Source: Ectothiorhodospira mobilis (GTDB lineage: Bacteria; Pseudomonadota; Gammaproteobacteria; Ectothiorhodospirales; Ectothiorhodospiraceae). From it: DNA of 64,000 nucleotides. Under the pieces are notes generated by a model. The model was not told the origin of the DNA and ran no database searches. It saw nothing but the letters and a program-made list of their open reading frames with translations. Position 1 is the first letter of the stretch. The number at the start of each line of letters is the position of its first letter. The stretch lies in the NCBI RefSeq assembly GCF_900114895.1, contig NZ_FOUO01000001.1, positions 186,001 through 250,000 of the forward strand, read 5' to 3'. Both the position numbers and the translations under genes were made by a program. Shown here piece by piece: positions 43,485 to 53,233 of the stretch.

Positions 43485-44249
43485 TCAGCCCTCCCCCTGA
43501 CCGGGGGCGCGCTTCTTCCCGCCTGCCATCTCCCGCCCCTCCTGGACGGCCCGTTCCAGTTCGTCCAGGGTGATGTGGCGCACGTCCTTGCCCCGCACCA
43601 GGTAGATGACGTACTCGCACATGTTGCGGGCATGGTCACCGATGCGCTCCAGGGCGCGGATGGCCCAGATGACGTCCAGGGCGCGGGAGATGGTGCGCGG
43701 ATCCTCCATCATGAAGGTGATGTGCTGGCGCATCACCGTCTCGTAGTCCCGGTCCACGCTCACGTCCTCGCGCACCGTATTCACCGCCGTTTCCACGTCC
43801 ATGCGGGCGAAGGCGTCCAGGGCGTCGTGCACCAGCCGGGTCACCTTCTCCCCCAGGGCGCGCACATCGGCATACTGGTTGCGCGGCCGGTCCTTCTCCG
43901 CCAGGTGCACGGCCATACGCGCCACCTTCTCCGCCTGATCGCCGATGCGCTCCAGGTCGGTGATGGTCTTGATGATGGAGATGATAAAGCGCAGGTCGCT
44001 GGCAGCAGGCTGGTGCCGCGCCAGGATCTCCGAGCAGTGCTCGTCGATGGCCACCTCCAGGCTGTTGACGCGCACGTCGTTCTGGATCACATCGTCCGCC
44101 AGGGCCAGGTCCGCCGTGGCCAGGGCCGTGACGGCATTGGCCACCTGTGTCTCCACCAGTCCCCCCATGCTCAACACCCGGTTGCGCAGGGTCTCCAGTT
44201 CCTCGTTGTACTTCTGCAGGTAGTGCCCGCCCAGCTTGTTCTCGTCCAT
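43485..44249 (-). CDS. phoU: Phosphate signalling regulator PhoU
   Basis: Negative regulator linking the Pst transporter to the PhoR sensor kinase. 254 residues, two three-helix bundles each with the metal-binding E/D-R-I-G-D motif: TDLERIGDQAEK near 98 and RALERIGDHARN near 202. Starts at ATG 44249 after GTG. Last gene of the pstSCAB-phoU cluster. Confidence 0.96.
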   Translation of the reverse strand: MDENKLGGHYLQKYNEELETLRNRVLSMGGLVETQVANAVTALATADLALADDVIQNDVRVNSLEVAIDEHCSEILARHQPAASDLRFIISIIKTITDLERIGDQAEKVARMAVHLAEKDRPRNQYADVRALGEKVTRLVHDALDAFARMDVETAVNTVREDVSVDRDYETVMRQHITFMMEDPRTISRALDVIWAIRALERIGDHARNMCEYVIYLVRGKDVRHITLDELERAVQEGREMAGGKKRAPGQGEG

Positions 44250-44337
44250 CACGTCCGCCTCAATCTGTTTTCGTATCGCCCTGCGGCGACGGGCCGCCCC
44301 GCCCCGAGGGTCCGTGCCTGTCCCGTGCTACGGCGCC

Positions 44338-45195
44338 TCAGCCGTAGCGGCCCGTAATATAGTCCTCAGTGGCCTTCTGCGCGGGGTTGGTGAACAGGCT
44401 CATGGTGTCTCCGAACTCGATGAGCTCCCCCAGGTACATGTAGGCCGTGTAGTCCGAGACACGGGCGGCCTGCTGCATGTTGTGGGTCACGATCAGGATC
44501 GTGTAACGGTCCTTGAGCTCGTAGATCAGTTCCTCGATCTTGGCCGTGGAGATGGGGTCCAGGGCCGAGGCGGGTTCATCCAGCAGGATCACCTCCGGCT
44601 CGATGGCGATGGCCCGGGCGATCACCAGACGCTGCTGCTGACCGCCGGAGAGCCCGAAGGCGTTCTGGTTCAGGCGGTCCTTCACCTCATCCCACAGGGC
44701 CGCCGCCTTCAGCGAGCGCTCCACCACCTCGTCCAGTACCTTGCGCTCACGTACCCCCTGCAGTCGCAGTCCGTAGGCCACGTTTTCGTAGATGGACTTG
44801 GGGAAGGGGTTGGGCTTCTGAAACACCATCCCCACCCGCCGGCGCAGCTCCGCCACATCCACCTTGCGCTCGTAGATATCCTTGCCATCCAGGCGGATGC
44901 TGCCCTCGATGCGGCAGGAGTCCACCAGGTCGTTCATGCGGTTGAAGCAGCGCAGCAGCGTGGACTTGCCGCAACCGCTGGGGCCAATGAAGGCAGTCAC
45001 CCGGTGCTTGGGAATCTTCAGGGAGATGTCCTTGAGGGCCTGCTCCTCCCCGTAGAAGAGGTTCAGGTGATCCACCTCCAGGGTGATGGTCTCATCTTCC
45101 AGGTTCAACCGCTTGGCGCCGCTGTTCTCGAAGAGACCGGCCGCCAGGCCCTGGGTCGCGGAATTTTGTTCAGTCATGGTCGGGGTCTCGTCCAT
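44338..45195 (-). CDS. pstB: Phosphate ABC transporter ATP-binding protein
   Basis: ATPase of the high-affinity phosphate importer. 285 residues. Walker [10 protein letters not shown] near 69, signature LSGGQQQRL near 185, Walker [14 protein letters not shown] near 205 and the His switch IVTHNMQQA. The N-terminal 35 residues precede the domain. ATG 45195 chosen; alternatives are an in-frame GTG at 45228, overlapping pstA, and a later ATG at the MTEQNS segment. Confidence 0.97.
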   Translation of the reverse strand: MDETPTMTEQNSATQGLAAGLFENSGAKRLNLEDETITLEVDHLNLFYGEEQALKDISLKIPKHRVTAFIGPSGCGKSTLLRCFNRMNDLVDSCRIEGSIRLDGKDIYERKVDVAELRRRVGMVFQKPNPFPKSIYENVAYGLRLQGVRERKVLDEVVERSLKAAALWDEVKDRLNQNAFGLSGGQQQRLVIARAIAIEPEVILLDEPASALDPISTAKIEELIYELKDRYTILIVTHNMQQAARVSDYTAYMYLGELIEFGDTMSLFTNPAQKATEDYITGRYG

Positions 45196-45211
45196 TGTCG
45201 TCGATCTCTTC

Positions 45212-46894
45212 TCAATCCGACTCGCCACGGTACTTCTCGCGCAGGCGGTTGCGGATGTTGATGGCCGTCAGGTTCAGGACGACGATCAGCACCACAAGGG
45301 TCATGGCGGTGGCGTAAACCAGGGGCTGTGCGGCCTCGACGTTGGGGCTCTGGAAGCCCACGTCGTAGATATGGAAGCCCAGGTGCATGATCTTGCGTTC
45401 AAGATGTACATAGGGGAAGTTGCCGTCCACCGGCAGGGTGGGCGCCAGCTTCACCACCCCCACCAGCATCAGCGGGGCCACCTCACCGGCGGCCCGGGCG
45501 ATGGCCAGGATCAGCCCCGTCATCATGGCGGGGGTGGCCAGGGGGACCACCACCCGCCACAGGGTCTCGGACTTGGTGGCCCCCAGGGCCAGGCTGCCGT
45601 GGCGCACGGTGCTGGGGATGCGGGCCAGCCCCTCCTCCGTGGCCACGATCACCACCGGCAGGGTGAGCAGGGCCAGGGTCAGGGAGGCCCAGAGCAGCCC
45701 CGGTGTGCCGAAGGTGGGGGACGGCAGGGCGGCGGGGAAGAAGGCCTCATCGATGGCTCCGCCCACAAAGTAGACAAAGAACCCCAGCCCGAAGACGCCG
45801 AAGACGATGGACGGCACCCCGGCCAGGTTGTACACCGAGATGCGGATCATACGCAGCAGCGTACCCTGGCGGGCGTATTCCCGCAGGTAGATGGCCGCCA
45901 GCACACCAAAGGGGGTGACGATGATAGACATGACAAAGACCATGGCCACCGTACCGAAGATGGCGGGGAAGATGCCCCCCTCGGTGTTGGCCTCCCGGGG
46001 ATAGCCGGTGAAGAAGTTCCAGAGCCGCTCTCCGTACAGCCCCAGCTTCTGGAACACGCCCATGGCGTTGGGCTGGGCGGCACGCACGATCTGCGCCAGC
46101 GGCACCTGCCATTCCCGGCCGTCGGCGACCCGGGCCACCAACACGTCCCGATCCACCTGGTCGTAGAGTTCCTGCAACTGCTGACGCAGCTCTTGGTACC
46201 GCGCGCTCAACTCCTGTTTCCGCTCCTCCAGTTCCGCCAGGCGGCGGTCCCGTTCCGCGGCGTCGATCTCCCCCTGCTCGAAGGCCATCTGCGCACGGCG
46301 CTGATCCAGACGCACCCGTTCCATGAGGTAATTGACGCGCCCGATCTCCCCGCGCTGGATGGACTCGATCTGTTCATGGATGTGGTTGGCGCGCTCGATC
46401 CGGGGTTGCAAGGCTTCCCATACCTGGGTTTTTCCCTCGGCAATGACCCGTCCATCCTCCAACAGGCGCAGAGGGAAACCGTAGAAATCACCCCATTCCC
46501 GCCGTTCGATCCACATGGCGGCATCGGGATAACGCCATTGCGACATGGCCCATTCGGGGTACCACATGAAATCCCGTCCGGTGACATCCCGGTTGCCCTG
46601 TTTGATGAGGTGGCGGGTAGCCACCTCCAGATCAGCGGGCACACTCATCCCGGACTGACGCATGACCCGAGCAGGGATGGTCTCAGATCGTACCAGTTCT
46701 CCCACCACCCGCACGCTCCCGCCTTCAGGGGTGGTGACCTGGGTTTCCAGGATGGGGGCGGGCCAGAAGTGGCCGAAGCCCCGCACCAGGATGAGGGTGA
46801 GCAGCCCCACCACCATGATCACACTGACGGCGATGGCCCCGGCGTTGAGCCAGATCCAGGGGGCACCGCTCTTGAACCATTTTCTGATCGTCAT
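45212..46894 (-). CDS. pstA: Phosphate ABC transporter permease PstA with coiled-coil insert
   Basis: 560 residues, nearly twice the E. coli protein (296). After the first membrane helix (about 14-38) comes a roughly 260-residue extra region. It includes a strongly charged coiled coil at about 165-250 (repeating E/R/Q/L, for example [19 protein letters not shown]) that should lie in the periplasm. The usual permease domain follows from about 310, with the EAA loop [22 protein letters not shown] near 455. Large N-terminal PstA extensions occur in other gammaproteobacteria; the insert's function is unknown. PstC next door also has a large extra domain. Confidence 0.94.
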   Translation of the reverse strand: MTIRKWFKSGAPWIWLNAGAIAVSVIMVVGLLTLILVRGFGHFWPAPILETQVTTPEGGSVRVVGELVRSETIPARVMRQSGMSVPADLEVATRHLIKQGNRDVTGRDFMWYPEWAMSQWRYPDAAMWIERREWGDFYGFPLRLLEDGRVIAEGKTQVWEALQPRIERANHIHEQIESIQRGEIGRVNYLMERVRLDQRRAQMAFEQGEIDAAERDRRLAELEERKQELSARYQELRQQLQELYDQVDRDVLVARVADGREWQVPLAQIVRAAQPNAMGVFQKLGLYGERLWNFFTGYPREANTEGGIFPAIFGTVAMVFVMSIIVTPFGVLAAIYLREYARQGTLLRMIRISVYNLAGVPSIVFGVFGLGFFVYFVGGAIDEAFFPAALPSPTFGTPGLLWASLTLALLTLPVVIVATEEGLARIPSTVRHGSLALGATKSETLWRVVVPLATPAMMTGLILAIARAAGEVAPLMLVGVVKLAPTLPVDGNFPYVHLERKIMHLGFHIYDVGFQSPNVEAAQPLVYATAMTLVVLIVVLNLTAINIRNRLREKYRGESD

Positions 46895-46936
46895 CTTCAG
46901 CTTCCCGGCAGACCGGCGTATTGGGGGACAGATCCC

Positions 46937-49237
46937 TCAGAGGTTGCTGTAGCGCTGTCTCAGGCGCTGGCGGATGATCTCCGAGGCCGTATTGACGATG
47001 AAGGTGATCACCAGCAGCACCAGGGCGGAGAGGAACAGGATGCGGTAGTGGGTGCTGCCCACCGCCGTCTCCGGCATCTCCACCGCCACGTTGGCCGAGA
47101 GGGTGCGCATGCCCGAAAAGAGGCTGAAGTCCATCACCGGTGTGTTTCCGGTGGCCATGAGCACGATCATGGTCTCCCCCACGGCACGACCAAAGCCCAT
47201 CATCACCGCCGCGAACATACCGGGGCTGGCGGTGGGCAGCACCACCCCCACCACCGTCTGCCAGGCGGTGGCCCCCAGGGCCAGGGAACCCTGGGTCAGA
47301 TGTCTGGGCACGTTGAAGACGGCATCCTCGGCGATGGAGAAGATGGTGGGGATCACCGCGAACCCCATGGCCATACCCACCACCAGGGCGTTGCGCTGGT
47401 CATAGTTGATGCCGATATCGGTGAACCACTGGCGCATGTTGCCGCCGAAGAAGAGCAGTTCCACCACGGGGCTCAGGGCGACGCAGACCCAGCCCAGCAG
47501 GATCACCACGGGCACCAGCACGAGCATCTCCAGCCCCGCGGGCACGCGCCGTCGGATGGCGTCGGGCAGGCGGGACCAGCCCAGCCCCGTCAGGATCATG
47601 GCCAGGGGCATGAGCAGCAGGATGCTGAACACCGCGGGCAGGTGGTTCTCCACGAAGGGGGCCAGCCAGAGCCCGGCGAGGAAGCCCAGGATCACCGTGG
47701 GCATGGCCTCCATGATCTCCACCGTGGGTTTGACGAAACCCCGCACGCTGGAATGCATGAAGTAGGCCGTGTAGATGGCCCCCATGAGCCCCAGGGGCAT
47801 GGCGAACAGCATGGCGAAGAAGGCCGCCTTCAGGGTCCCCAGGGTGAGGGGCACCAGGCTGAACTTGGGCTCGAACTCGTTAGAGGCGGAGGAGGACTGC
47901 CACTTGTACACGGGTTCCTCGTAGCCCTCGTAGAGCACCTGGCCCCAGAGGGCCTTGAGGGAATACTCCGGATGGGGGTTGCGCAGGCCCATGAAACGCA
48001 CTGCCCCGTCCTCGGTGGCCACCAGCAGGGCCTCGTATACCGGAGAGACACCGATGGCCTTGATGGGGGCATCGGCCACCGGCTCCAGGAACAGCGTGCG
48101 ATCGGAGGTGGCGTAGTGGATCCCCAGGGAGCCGGAGGCATCCCCCGCATAGAATCCCTTGCGGGACTTTTCCGGGGCGATGGTGGTGATGGCGGCTTCG
48201 TGGTCCTCGAAGGAGCGGGCATGCACCAAGCGGCGCACGTTGTCCTCGCCGCGGGCAAGGAACCACTGATCCAGGGAGCCGTCGGACCCGCCGGTGATCA
48301 GGGAACGGGTCCCCACCAGGAAGGCGGTGGCAGTGATCTCCTCCCCTTCGGGCACCACCTGGCGGGATTCCCTCAGAAGCGACTGCTGCGGGTGGGTGAC
48401 GTCATAGTAATGCAGACTGCCGGAGTCTCCGATGACATATACTGCCCGATGGTCCTCTGTCACCAGCACGTCCCGCATGCGATCCGGCGGTGCCGACAGG
48501 GTGTAGGTATCCCGTTCGGTGGTGGTCTCGCCGGTAAAGAGGTTGGTGGAGGTGGTGATGAGGGAGAACACCAGCCGCTGATCGGCGGTGATGGCCGCCA
48601 CGGCGAAGCCGTTGTTCCCCTCCTGGATCGCCACCGCCTTCAGGGACCGGCCCTGGGGGTCCAGCTCCAGGGGGGCCTTCCCCAGGGGATATTCGATCCC
48701 CGGATCGATATAACGCCGGTCGTCCGGATAGGTGAGCCCATAGGTATGGCGCCCCACCAGAATGCGGCCATCGGAAAGCCCGTAGACCGCCAGGTTCTGG
48801 CCGGTCTCGGCGTGGCTGAAGGCGGTGACCTCCACTCCTTCGGGGATGGGCAGCGGGATGCGTTCGCGCACCTTGCCGCTGCCGGTCTCAAAGAAACTCA
48901 CCTCCCCCTGGTCGGAGAAGACGACCCCAAGCTCCTCGTAGCGTTCCATGGAGAGATAGACCGGCTGCGCCCCGGACTCCACGGGGAGTTCATAGCGCTG
49001 CAGCGGCTTCACGTCCGCCGGGGTGAGCAGGGGCAGGACCTCGGAGAAGAGGTAGACGAAGATCAGACCCAGGGCGATGACCACCCCCACACCGGCGGTA
49101 CCGATGCCATAGCGGGCCGCGGAATCCTTGAATGCGCGCCAGCGGCGCAGCCGGGCACGGTGTCTGCCGCTGGGCAGGAGGCCCTGCTGGGCACCGGGGA
49201 CACCACGTTCGGGGGATGCGGCGACCGATTCATTCAT
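46937..49237 (-). CDS. pstC: Phosphate ABC transporter permease PstC with periplasmic propeller-like domain
   Basis: 766 residues against 319 in E. coli. One N-terminal helix (about 43-67), then about 370 residues of repeated beta-strand/turn units (SFFETGSGKVRE, GLSDGRILVG, LVTEDHRAVYVIGDSG, ITGGSDGSLDQW, VATEDGAVRFMG) that read like WD40/beta-propeller blades, then the membrane permease domain (about 455-766) with the EAA motif [19 protein letters not shown]. The extra domain should face the periplasm and may interact with PstS or the PstA coiled coil. ATG 49237 chosen (MNESVAAS). Confidence 0.93.
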   Translation of the reverse strand: MNESVAASPERGVPGAQQGLLPSGRHRARLRRWRAFKDSAARYGIGTAGVGVVIALGLIFVYLFSEVLPLLTPADVKPLQRYELPVESGAQPVYLSMERYEELGVVFSDQGEVSFFETGSGKVRERIPLPIPEGVEVTAFSHAETGQNLAVYGLSDGRILVGRHTYGLTYPDDRRYIDPGIEYPLGKAPLELDPQGRSLKAVAIQEGNNGFAVAAITADQRLVFSLITTSTNLFTGETTTERDTYTLSAPPDRMRDVLVTEDHRAVYVIGDSGSLHYYDVTHPQQSLLRESRQVVPEGEEITATAFLVGTRSLITGGSDGSLDQWFLARGEDNVRRLVHARSFEDHEAAITTIAPEKSRKGFYAGDASGSLGIHYATSDRTLFLEPVADAPIKAIGVSPVYEALLVATEDGAVRFMGLRNPHPEYSLKALWGQVLYEGYEEPVYKWQSSSASNEFEPKFSLVPLTLGTLKAAFFAMLFAMPLGLMGAIYTAYFMHSSVRGFVKPTVEIMEAMPTVILGFLAGLWLAPFVENHLPAVFSILLLMPLAMILTGLGWSRLPDAIRRRVPAGLEMLVLVPVVILLGWVCVALSPVVELLFFGGNMRQWFTDIGINYDQRNALVVGMAMGFAVIPTIFSIAEDAVFNVPRHLTQGSLALGATAWQTVVGVVLPTASPGMFAAVMMGFGRAVGETMIVLMATGNTPVMDFSLFSGMRTLSANVAVEMPETAVGSTHYRILFLSALVLLVITFIVNTASEIIRQRLRQRYSNL

Positions 49238-49357
49238 GGGGAGAGCCGTCCTGGATGCTTGCGTGCTAGATGACGGGAACACGATCCGCCCAGGGGCGGA
49301 CGGCGCACACGGTAACCCAGCAACATGACAATTCGGTTAAAGCTGCCGCATTAAAGA

Positions 49358-49385
49358 CGATCGCCCCACCAGGGCGGGGCGATCG
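49358..49385 (-). terminator. Hairpin between pstS and pstC
   Basis: A perfect 10-bp stem pairs CGATCGCCCC (49358-49367) with 49376-49385, with an 8-base loop. On the minus strand it is followed by TCTTTAATG, a weak U-run. It lies 28 bases past the pstS stop and would reduce transcription from pstS into pstC, giving more binding protein than transporter. Such attenuation is common in binding-protein operons. Confidence 0.6.
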
Positions 49386-49412
49386 GCTGCGGCTCGAACC
49401 CGAGGCGGTGGA

Positions 49413-50387
49413 TCAGTCGATGTCCACCTTCTCACGCTGCTGCGCGGCAACGGATTCCGGCAGGGGTACATAGCCGTCCTTGACCACGGTCTTCTGACCC
49501 TGCTTGGACAGCACCAGCTTCAGGAACTCCCGCTCCAGGGGGGGCAGCTCCCGGTTGGGATGCTTATTGGTGTAGATCAGCAGCGGGCGGGCCAGGGGGT
49601 AATTGCCGTTGGCGGCGTTCTCGGCGGTGGGCTCGTAGAGGGCATCCTCGCTCTTGCCCAGGGCGATGGCGCGCACACCGGAGGTGCGGTACCCGATACC
49701 GGAATAGCCGATGCCGTTGACGGATTCGGTCACCCCCTGCACCACCGAGGCGGAACCGGGCTGCTCGTTCACCGTGGACTTGTAGTCCCCGCCGCACAGG
49801 GCGTGTTCACGGAAATAGCCATAGGTACCGGAGACGGAGTTACGGCCGTAGAGGGCGATGTCCCGATCGGCCCAGGCACCCGTCAGACCCAGCTGACCCC
49901 AGCGGGTCACGTCTTCCGGGTGACCGCAGCGGCGGGTGGAGGAGAACACGGCATCCACCTGCGGGATGGTCATTCCCTTGATGGGATTGTCCTTGTTCAC
50001 GTAGACCGCCAGCAGGTCCACGGCCACGGTGACGGGCGTCGGGGGATAGCCGTAGGCCTCCTCGAAGGCCTGCACCTCGGAGGACTTCATGTGACGGCTC
50101 ATGGGGCCGAAGTTGGCGGTACCCTGGGCCAGAGCCGGCGGGGCGGTACTGGAACCGGCACCCTGGATCTGGATGTTGACGTTGGGGTAGTAGCGGTTGA
50201 ACTCCTCGGCCCACAGGGTCATGAGGTTGTTCAGGGTGTCGGAACCCACGGAGGACATGTTGCCGGACACACCGGAAACACGCTCGTACTCGGGCAGATT
50301 GGGATCCACGTCCTCCGCCAGGGCGGGGCCGGAGGCCAGCAGCGCGGCGGAGACGCCGGCAGCAAGGGCTTTCTTGAGGTGTTTCAT
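49413..50387 (-). CDS. pstS: Periplasmic phosphate-binding protein
   Basis: 324 residues including a Sec signal peptide ([23 protein letters not shown], cleavage near 24). Mature protein contains [42 protein letters not shown] and the phosphate-loop [20 protein letters not shown]; each stretch is conserved in this PstS type. ATG 50387 chosen with AGGA 6 bases upstream; two other in-frame ATGs lie just before. A Pho box lies upstream at 50511-50528. Confidence 0.95.
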   Translation of the reverse strand: MKHLKKALAAGVSAALLASGPALAEDVDPNLPEYERVSGVSGNMSSVGSDTLNNLMTLWAEEFNRYYPNVNIQIQGAGSSTAPPALAQGTANFGPMSRHMKSSEVQAFEEAYGYPPTPVTVAVDLLAVYVNKDNPIKGMTIPQVDAVFSSTRRCGHPEDVTRWGQLGLTGAWADRDIALYGRNSVSGTYGYFREHALCGGDYKSTVNEQPGSASVVQGVTESVNGIGYSGIGYRTSGVRAIALGKSEDALYEPTAENAANGNYPLARPLLIYTNKHPNRELPPLEREFLKLVLSKQGQKTVVKDGYVPLPESVAAQQREKVDID

Positions 50388-50510
50388 CATCTTCCTCATT
50401 TCCAAGGATGGGTGGCAAGGATGATGGGCCAACGATGCCATGCATCGCGGGCCGCGATTTCCGACCGGGGAGAGTATGCGAACGCAGGGTGTCGTGTTTG
50501 TGAACCCCAA

Positions 50511-50528
50511 ATGACATTTCCATGACAG
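50511..50528 (-). promoter_or_regulatory. Pho box upstream of pstS
   Basis: On the minus strand, CTGTCAT, four bases (GGAA), ATGTCAT: two 7-bp half-sites separated by 4, which is the PhoB-binding pattern (consensus CTGTCAT-N4-CTGTCAT) with one mismatch. It lies 124 bases before the pstS ATG. PhoB induction of the pst operon under phosphate starvation is therefore expected. The phoB/phoR genes themselves are not in the window. Confidence 0.8.
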
Positions 50529-50549
50529 AGGCCGCCCGGCATCCGTACA

Positions 50550-51893
50550 TCACTTCTCTCCCGTCCTGGGGGAAACCCCGGCGGACGCCTGGGCCTCCAC
50601 CAGGGCACGCAGGCTGCGCCCCGCCAAGACCCCCTGCAAGGCGCCGTCCATCTCCCGGTAGACCGCCCCCAGGGGTCCTTCCGCCTCCACCCCCGGCGCC
50701 CCTCCCCGACGTACCGACTCCAGGACCTCCAGGAGCGGGATCCGGCTCGGATCCCGGGCCGGCAGATAGCCGCCAGCGGCGGTGCCGGCGGGCACCACCA
50801 GTCCGCCCTCGCCCAGCGGCCCCAGGACCGCGTGGATCGCCTCCGGGGGCTGCCCCAGGGCCCGGACCAGGTCATCCTCCCGGGGCGGATGGGCACCTTC
50901 AGTGAAACGGAGCGCCACACAGACCATCACCGCCAGGGCCAGGCGCTCGCGCACCCCCGTGGCCAGATCCGCCGCCGCAGGCCGGGGCGCCCGCAGGCGC
51001 TGGGGATCCTGAAGGAAATGGGCCACCTGCGACCCCACCAGCAGGATGAGCCAGTTCAGGTACAACCAGAACAGGAGCATGATCATGATGGCGAAACCGG
51101 AATAGATGGCGTCGTAGCGGGTGGAACCCGCCATCAGGGCCGCGAAGCCCCAGCCCGTGGTCTGCCAGAGCACGGCGGCGGCCACCCCGCCCCCCAGGGC
51201 GGGCAGGGGCCGTACCCGGGTGTTGGGTACCAGGATGTAGATGAAGGTGAAGGCCAGGGCGATGAGCAGGTAGGGCACGAGTCGGGAGAGCAGTTCCACC
51301 GATCCCCCGATCCAGCCATAGGCCATCAGCCGCTGGACGATGTCCGTGGCCATCACCGAGGCGGTGATGCCCAGGGCGGAGAACACCAGCACCGGCCCCA
51401 CCAGGATCACGCTCAGGTAGTTGGAGAACTTCTGCACCAGACGGCGGGGCGTGCTCACCTGCCAGATGTAATTGAAGGCGGCCTCCACCTTCTGGATCAT
51501 CCCCACCACGGTGAAGAACAAAAATACCAGGCCGGCAAAGCCCAGCACCCCCACCCGCATGTTCTCCACGAACTGCACCACGTTGGCCACGATCTGTGCC
51601 CCCTGATCCCCCAGGGGCTCCAGCAGGGTGAGCAGGAAGGGCTCCACGGCATTGTGGGCACCGAAGGCCTTGAGCACGGAGAAGGCCAGGGCCAGCAGCG
51701 GCACCATGGACAGCAGGCTGGTGTAGACCAGGCTCATGGCGTGGAGGTTGAGGGGGCCACCCGCCACCTCCCGGCCGATGAGCACCCCGGCACGGGCCAG
51801 CATGAGCAGGCGCCCCTGCAGGCGGGGCAGACGGCGGGCATCCCCCTCCTCCAACAGCTGCAGCAACGCCTGGGAACGTCCCTTGAGCGTCAT
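50550..51893 (-). CDS. YihY/BrkB-family inner-membrane protein with C-terminal winged-helix extension
   Basis: 447 residues. The membrane part (about 30-310) has six helices and YihY/BrkB motifs, among them MSLVYTSLLSMVPLLALAF near 53, VEAAFNYIWQV, and YAIYSGFAIMI-like text near 270. The tail (about 325-447) is soluble and reads like a winged helix (LRFTEGAHPPREDDLVRALG..GLVVPAG..GGYLPAR). It resembles Rrf2-like folds and is absent from E. coli YihY (290 residues). Formerly misnamed RNase BN; transport or envelope function is unproven. ATG 51893 has GGAGG 5 bases upstream. Confidence 0.88.
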   Translation of the reverse strand: MTLKGRSQALLQLLEEGDARRLPRLQGRLLMLARAGVLIGREVAGGPLNLHAMSLVYTSLLSMVPLLALAFSVLKAFGAHNAVEPFLLTLLEPLGDQGAQIVANVVQFVENMRVGVLGFAGLVFLFFTVVGMIQKVEAAFNYIWQVSTPRRLVQKFSNYLSVILVGPVLVFSALGITASVMATDIVQRLMAYGWIGGSVELLSRLVPYLLIALAFTFIYILVPNTRVRPLPALGGGVAAAVLWQTTGWGFAALMAGSTRYDAIYSGFAIMIMLLFWLYLNWLILLVGSQVAHFLQDPQRLRAPRPAAADLATGVRERLALAVMVCVALRFTEGAHPPREDDLVRALGQPPEAIHAVLGPLGEGGLVVPAGTAAGGYLPARDPSRIPLLEVLESVRRGGAPGVEAEGPLGAVYREMDGALQGVLAGRSLRALVEAQASAGVSPRTGEK

Positions 51894-52006
51894 ATCCCCT
51901 CCCCTCGCTGCACTGCGTCCCGCATGGATCGGGGCCATGGCCTTGATCCATGATCCATGATCCAATGCATTAGACTATGCCATGCACGCCGAACAAGGAG
52001 AGACGC

Positions 52007-52510
52007 ATGCCCATCGCCATCGGTGACCCCCTCCCGGACATCCCCCTGCGCATCATGACGCCAGCGGGGGACCAGCCCGTGCACACCCTGGAGCTGTTCT
52101 CCGGCTACCGGGTGGCCCTGTTCGCCGTCCCCGGGGCCTTCACCCCGGCCTGCTCGGGTATCCACCTGCCAGGCTTCATCGCCCGCCACGACCGCCTGAA
52201 GGCGGCGGGGATCGAACGCATCCTCTGCCTGGCGGTGAACGACATCTTCGTCATGAACGCCTGGGGCGAGATCCACCAGGTGGGGGACCGGATCCGCATG
52301 GTGGCCGACGGCAACGCCGAATTCACCCGCGCCGTGGGCCTGGACATGGACGCCCGCGCCAGCGGCATGGGTATCCGCTCCCAGCGCTACGCCATGATCG
52401 TGGACAACGGCCGCGTCACCTGGATGGGGGTGGACGAGGCCGGGCAGGTGAGCCGCAGCGCCGCGGATGCCGTGCTGCGGGCCCTGGAGTCCCCCTCGGA
52501 GACGGTCTGA
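52007..52510 (+). CDS. Prx5-type peroxiredoxin
   Basis: Thiol peroxidase, 167 residues. The peroxidatic Cys is C49 in VPGAFTPACSGIHLPGF, the Prx5/AhpC-TSA pattern; a second Cys, C74 in ILCLAVND, is also typical of the group. It reduces H2O2 or alkyl hydroperoxides using thioredoxin or glutaredoxin. ATG 52007 has AAGGAG 7 bases upstream. Divergent from the YihY gene. Confidence 0.93.
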   Translation: MPIAIGDPLPDIPLRIMTPAGDQPVHTLELFSGYRVALFAVPGAFTPACSGIHLPGFIARHDRLKAAGIERILCLAVNDIFVMNAWGEIHQVGDRIRMVADGNAEFTRAVGLDMDARASGMGIRSQRYAMIVDNGRVTWMGVDEAGQVSRSAADAVLRALESPSETV

Positions 52511-52550
52511 AGCCACATCCTGTGTTTCCCGCCCGCCCAGGCCCGGGGGC

Positions 52551-53174
52551 TCACTTGCGCTGCCAGCGCCCCTGGCGGTCCTGGTACCAATACCCCGCCG
52601 GGGCCTCCTCCACCCACACCCGGGCGAAGGTCTCGCGGATCTCGTCCTCCCATTCCGGGTGGCCGTTGGCCCGCGCGATCTCCCGGTAGAGGGCGTTGCG
52701 GTCGGCATTCTCCTCCGCCACCAGCTGCTGCACCTGGCTGCGTTCCCGCAAGGGCACCTGCTTCAGATCGCGCACGGCCACGTTGCCGTCCCGGGTCAGG
52801 CCGATGGCCCCGGAGCGAAAGTGGGGACGCATCTGGTCATTGCGCGCCCGCAGGGAGGCCCGCAGGGCGTTGATGGCGGGGGTGCGGATATCGATATTCG
52901 GACTCTGGGCATGGGCCGGGGGCACCAGCACATCCAAAGCCGACACCAGCAGCCGCCCGGCGGCATCGCGCAAGGCCTCCGGCCCCGGTTCCGCATCCGG
53001 GCCCTCCTGCGTGCGTTCCCCGTCCCCCTCCGCCCCCAGCACGTCGCGCACGATGGTGCGGGCGGCATCCTCCGCCGCGGCCGCCGGGAAGTAGATGTTT
53101 ACGGTGACGCAGGCGGACAACAGCGCAGCGGTCAACAGGGCCGCGGGGAACAGGCGTAGGACGGGGAGATGCAT
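52551..53174 (-). CDS. ydbL: YdbL-family (DUF1318) lipoprotein
   Basis: 207 residues. Lipoprotein signal peptide with lipobox LLSAC at C22, then VNIYFPAAAAEDAA, the DUF1318 hallmark. The core SPNIDIRTPAINALRASLRAR near 95 and the C-terminal ENADRNALYREIARANGHPEW are the rest of the family pattern. In E. coli YdbL works with YdbH and YnbE in lipid transport between membranes; there YdbL is soluble and YnbE is the lipoprotein. Here the lipobox is on the YdbL homologue and no separate YnbE is found. AGGAGG lies 5 bases before ATG 53174. Confidence 0.87.
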   Translation of the reverse strand: MHLPVLRLFPAALLTAALLSACVTVNIYFPAAAAEDAARTIVRDVLGAEGDGERTQEGPDAEPGPEALRDAAGRLLVSALDVLVPPAHAQSPNIDIRTPAINALRASLRARNDQMRPHFRSGAIGLTRDGNVAVRDLKQVPLRERSQVQQLVAEENADRNALYREIARANGHPEWEDEIRETFARVWVEEAPAGYWYQDRQGRWQRK

Positions 53175-53233
53175 CAGGGCCTCCTGGCAGGCGGTGGGGT
53201 GGCCCCTTAGTGTCGGCCAGGGCGGCCCGGGCA

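Noticed and set aside
45083-49273. A 1396-codon open frame on the plus strand opposite pstB, pstA and pstC
   Set aside because: It is rich in His, Gly, Gln and Pro without domain pattern, and lies exactly antisense to well-recognised genes. High GC removes stop codons from the opposite frame.
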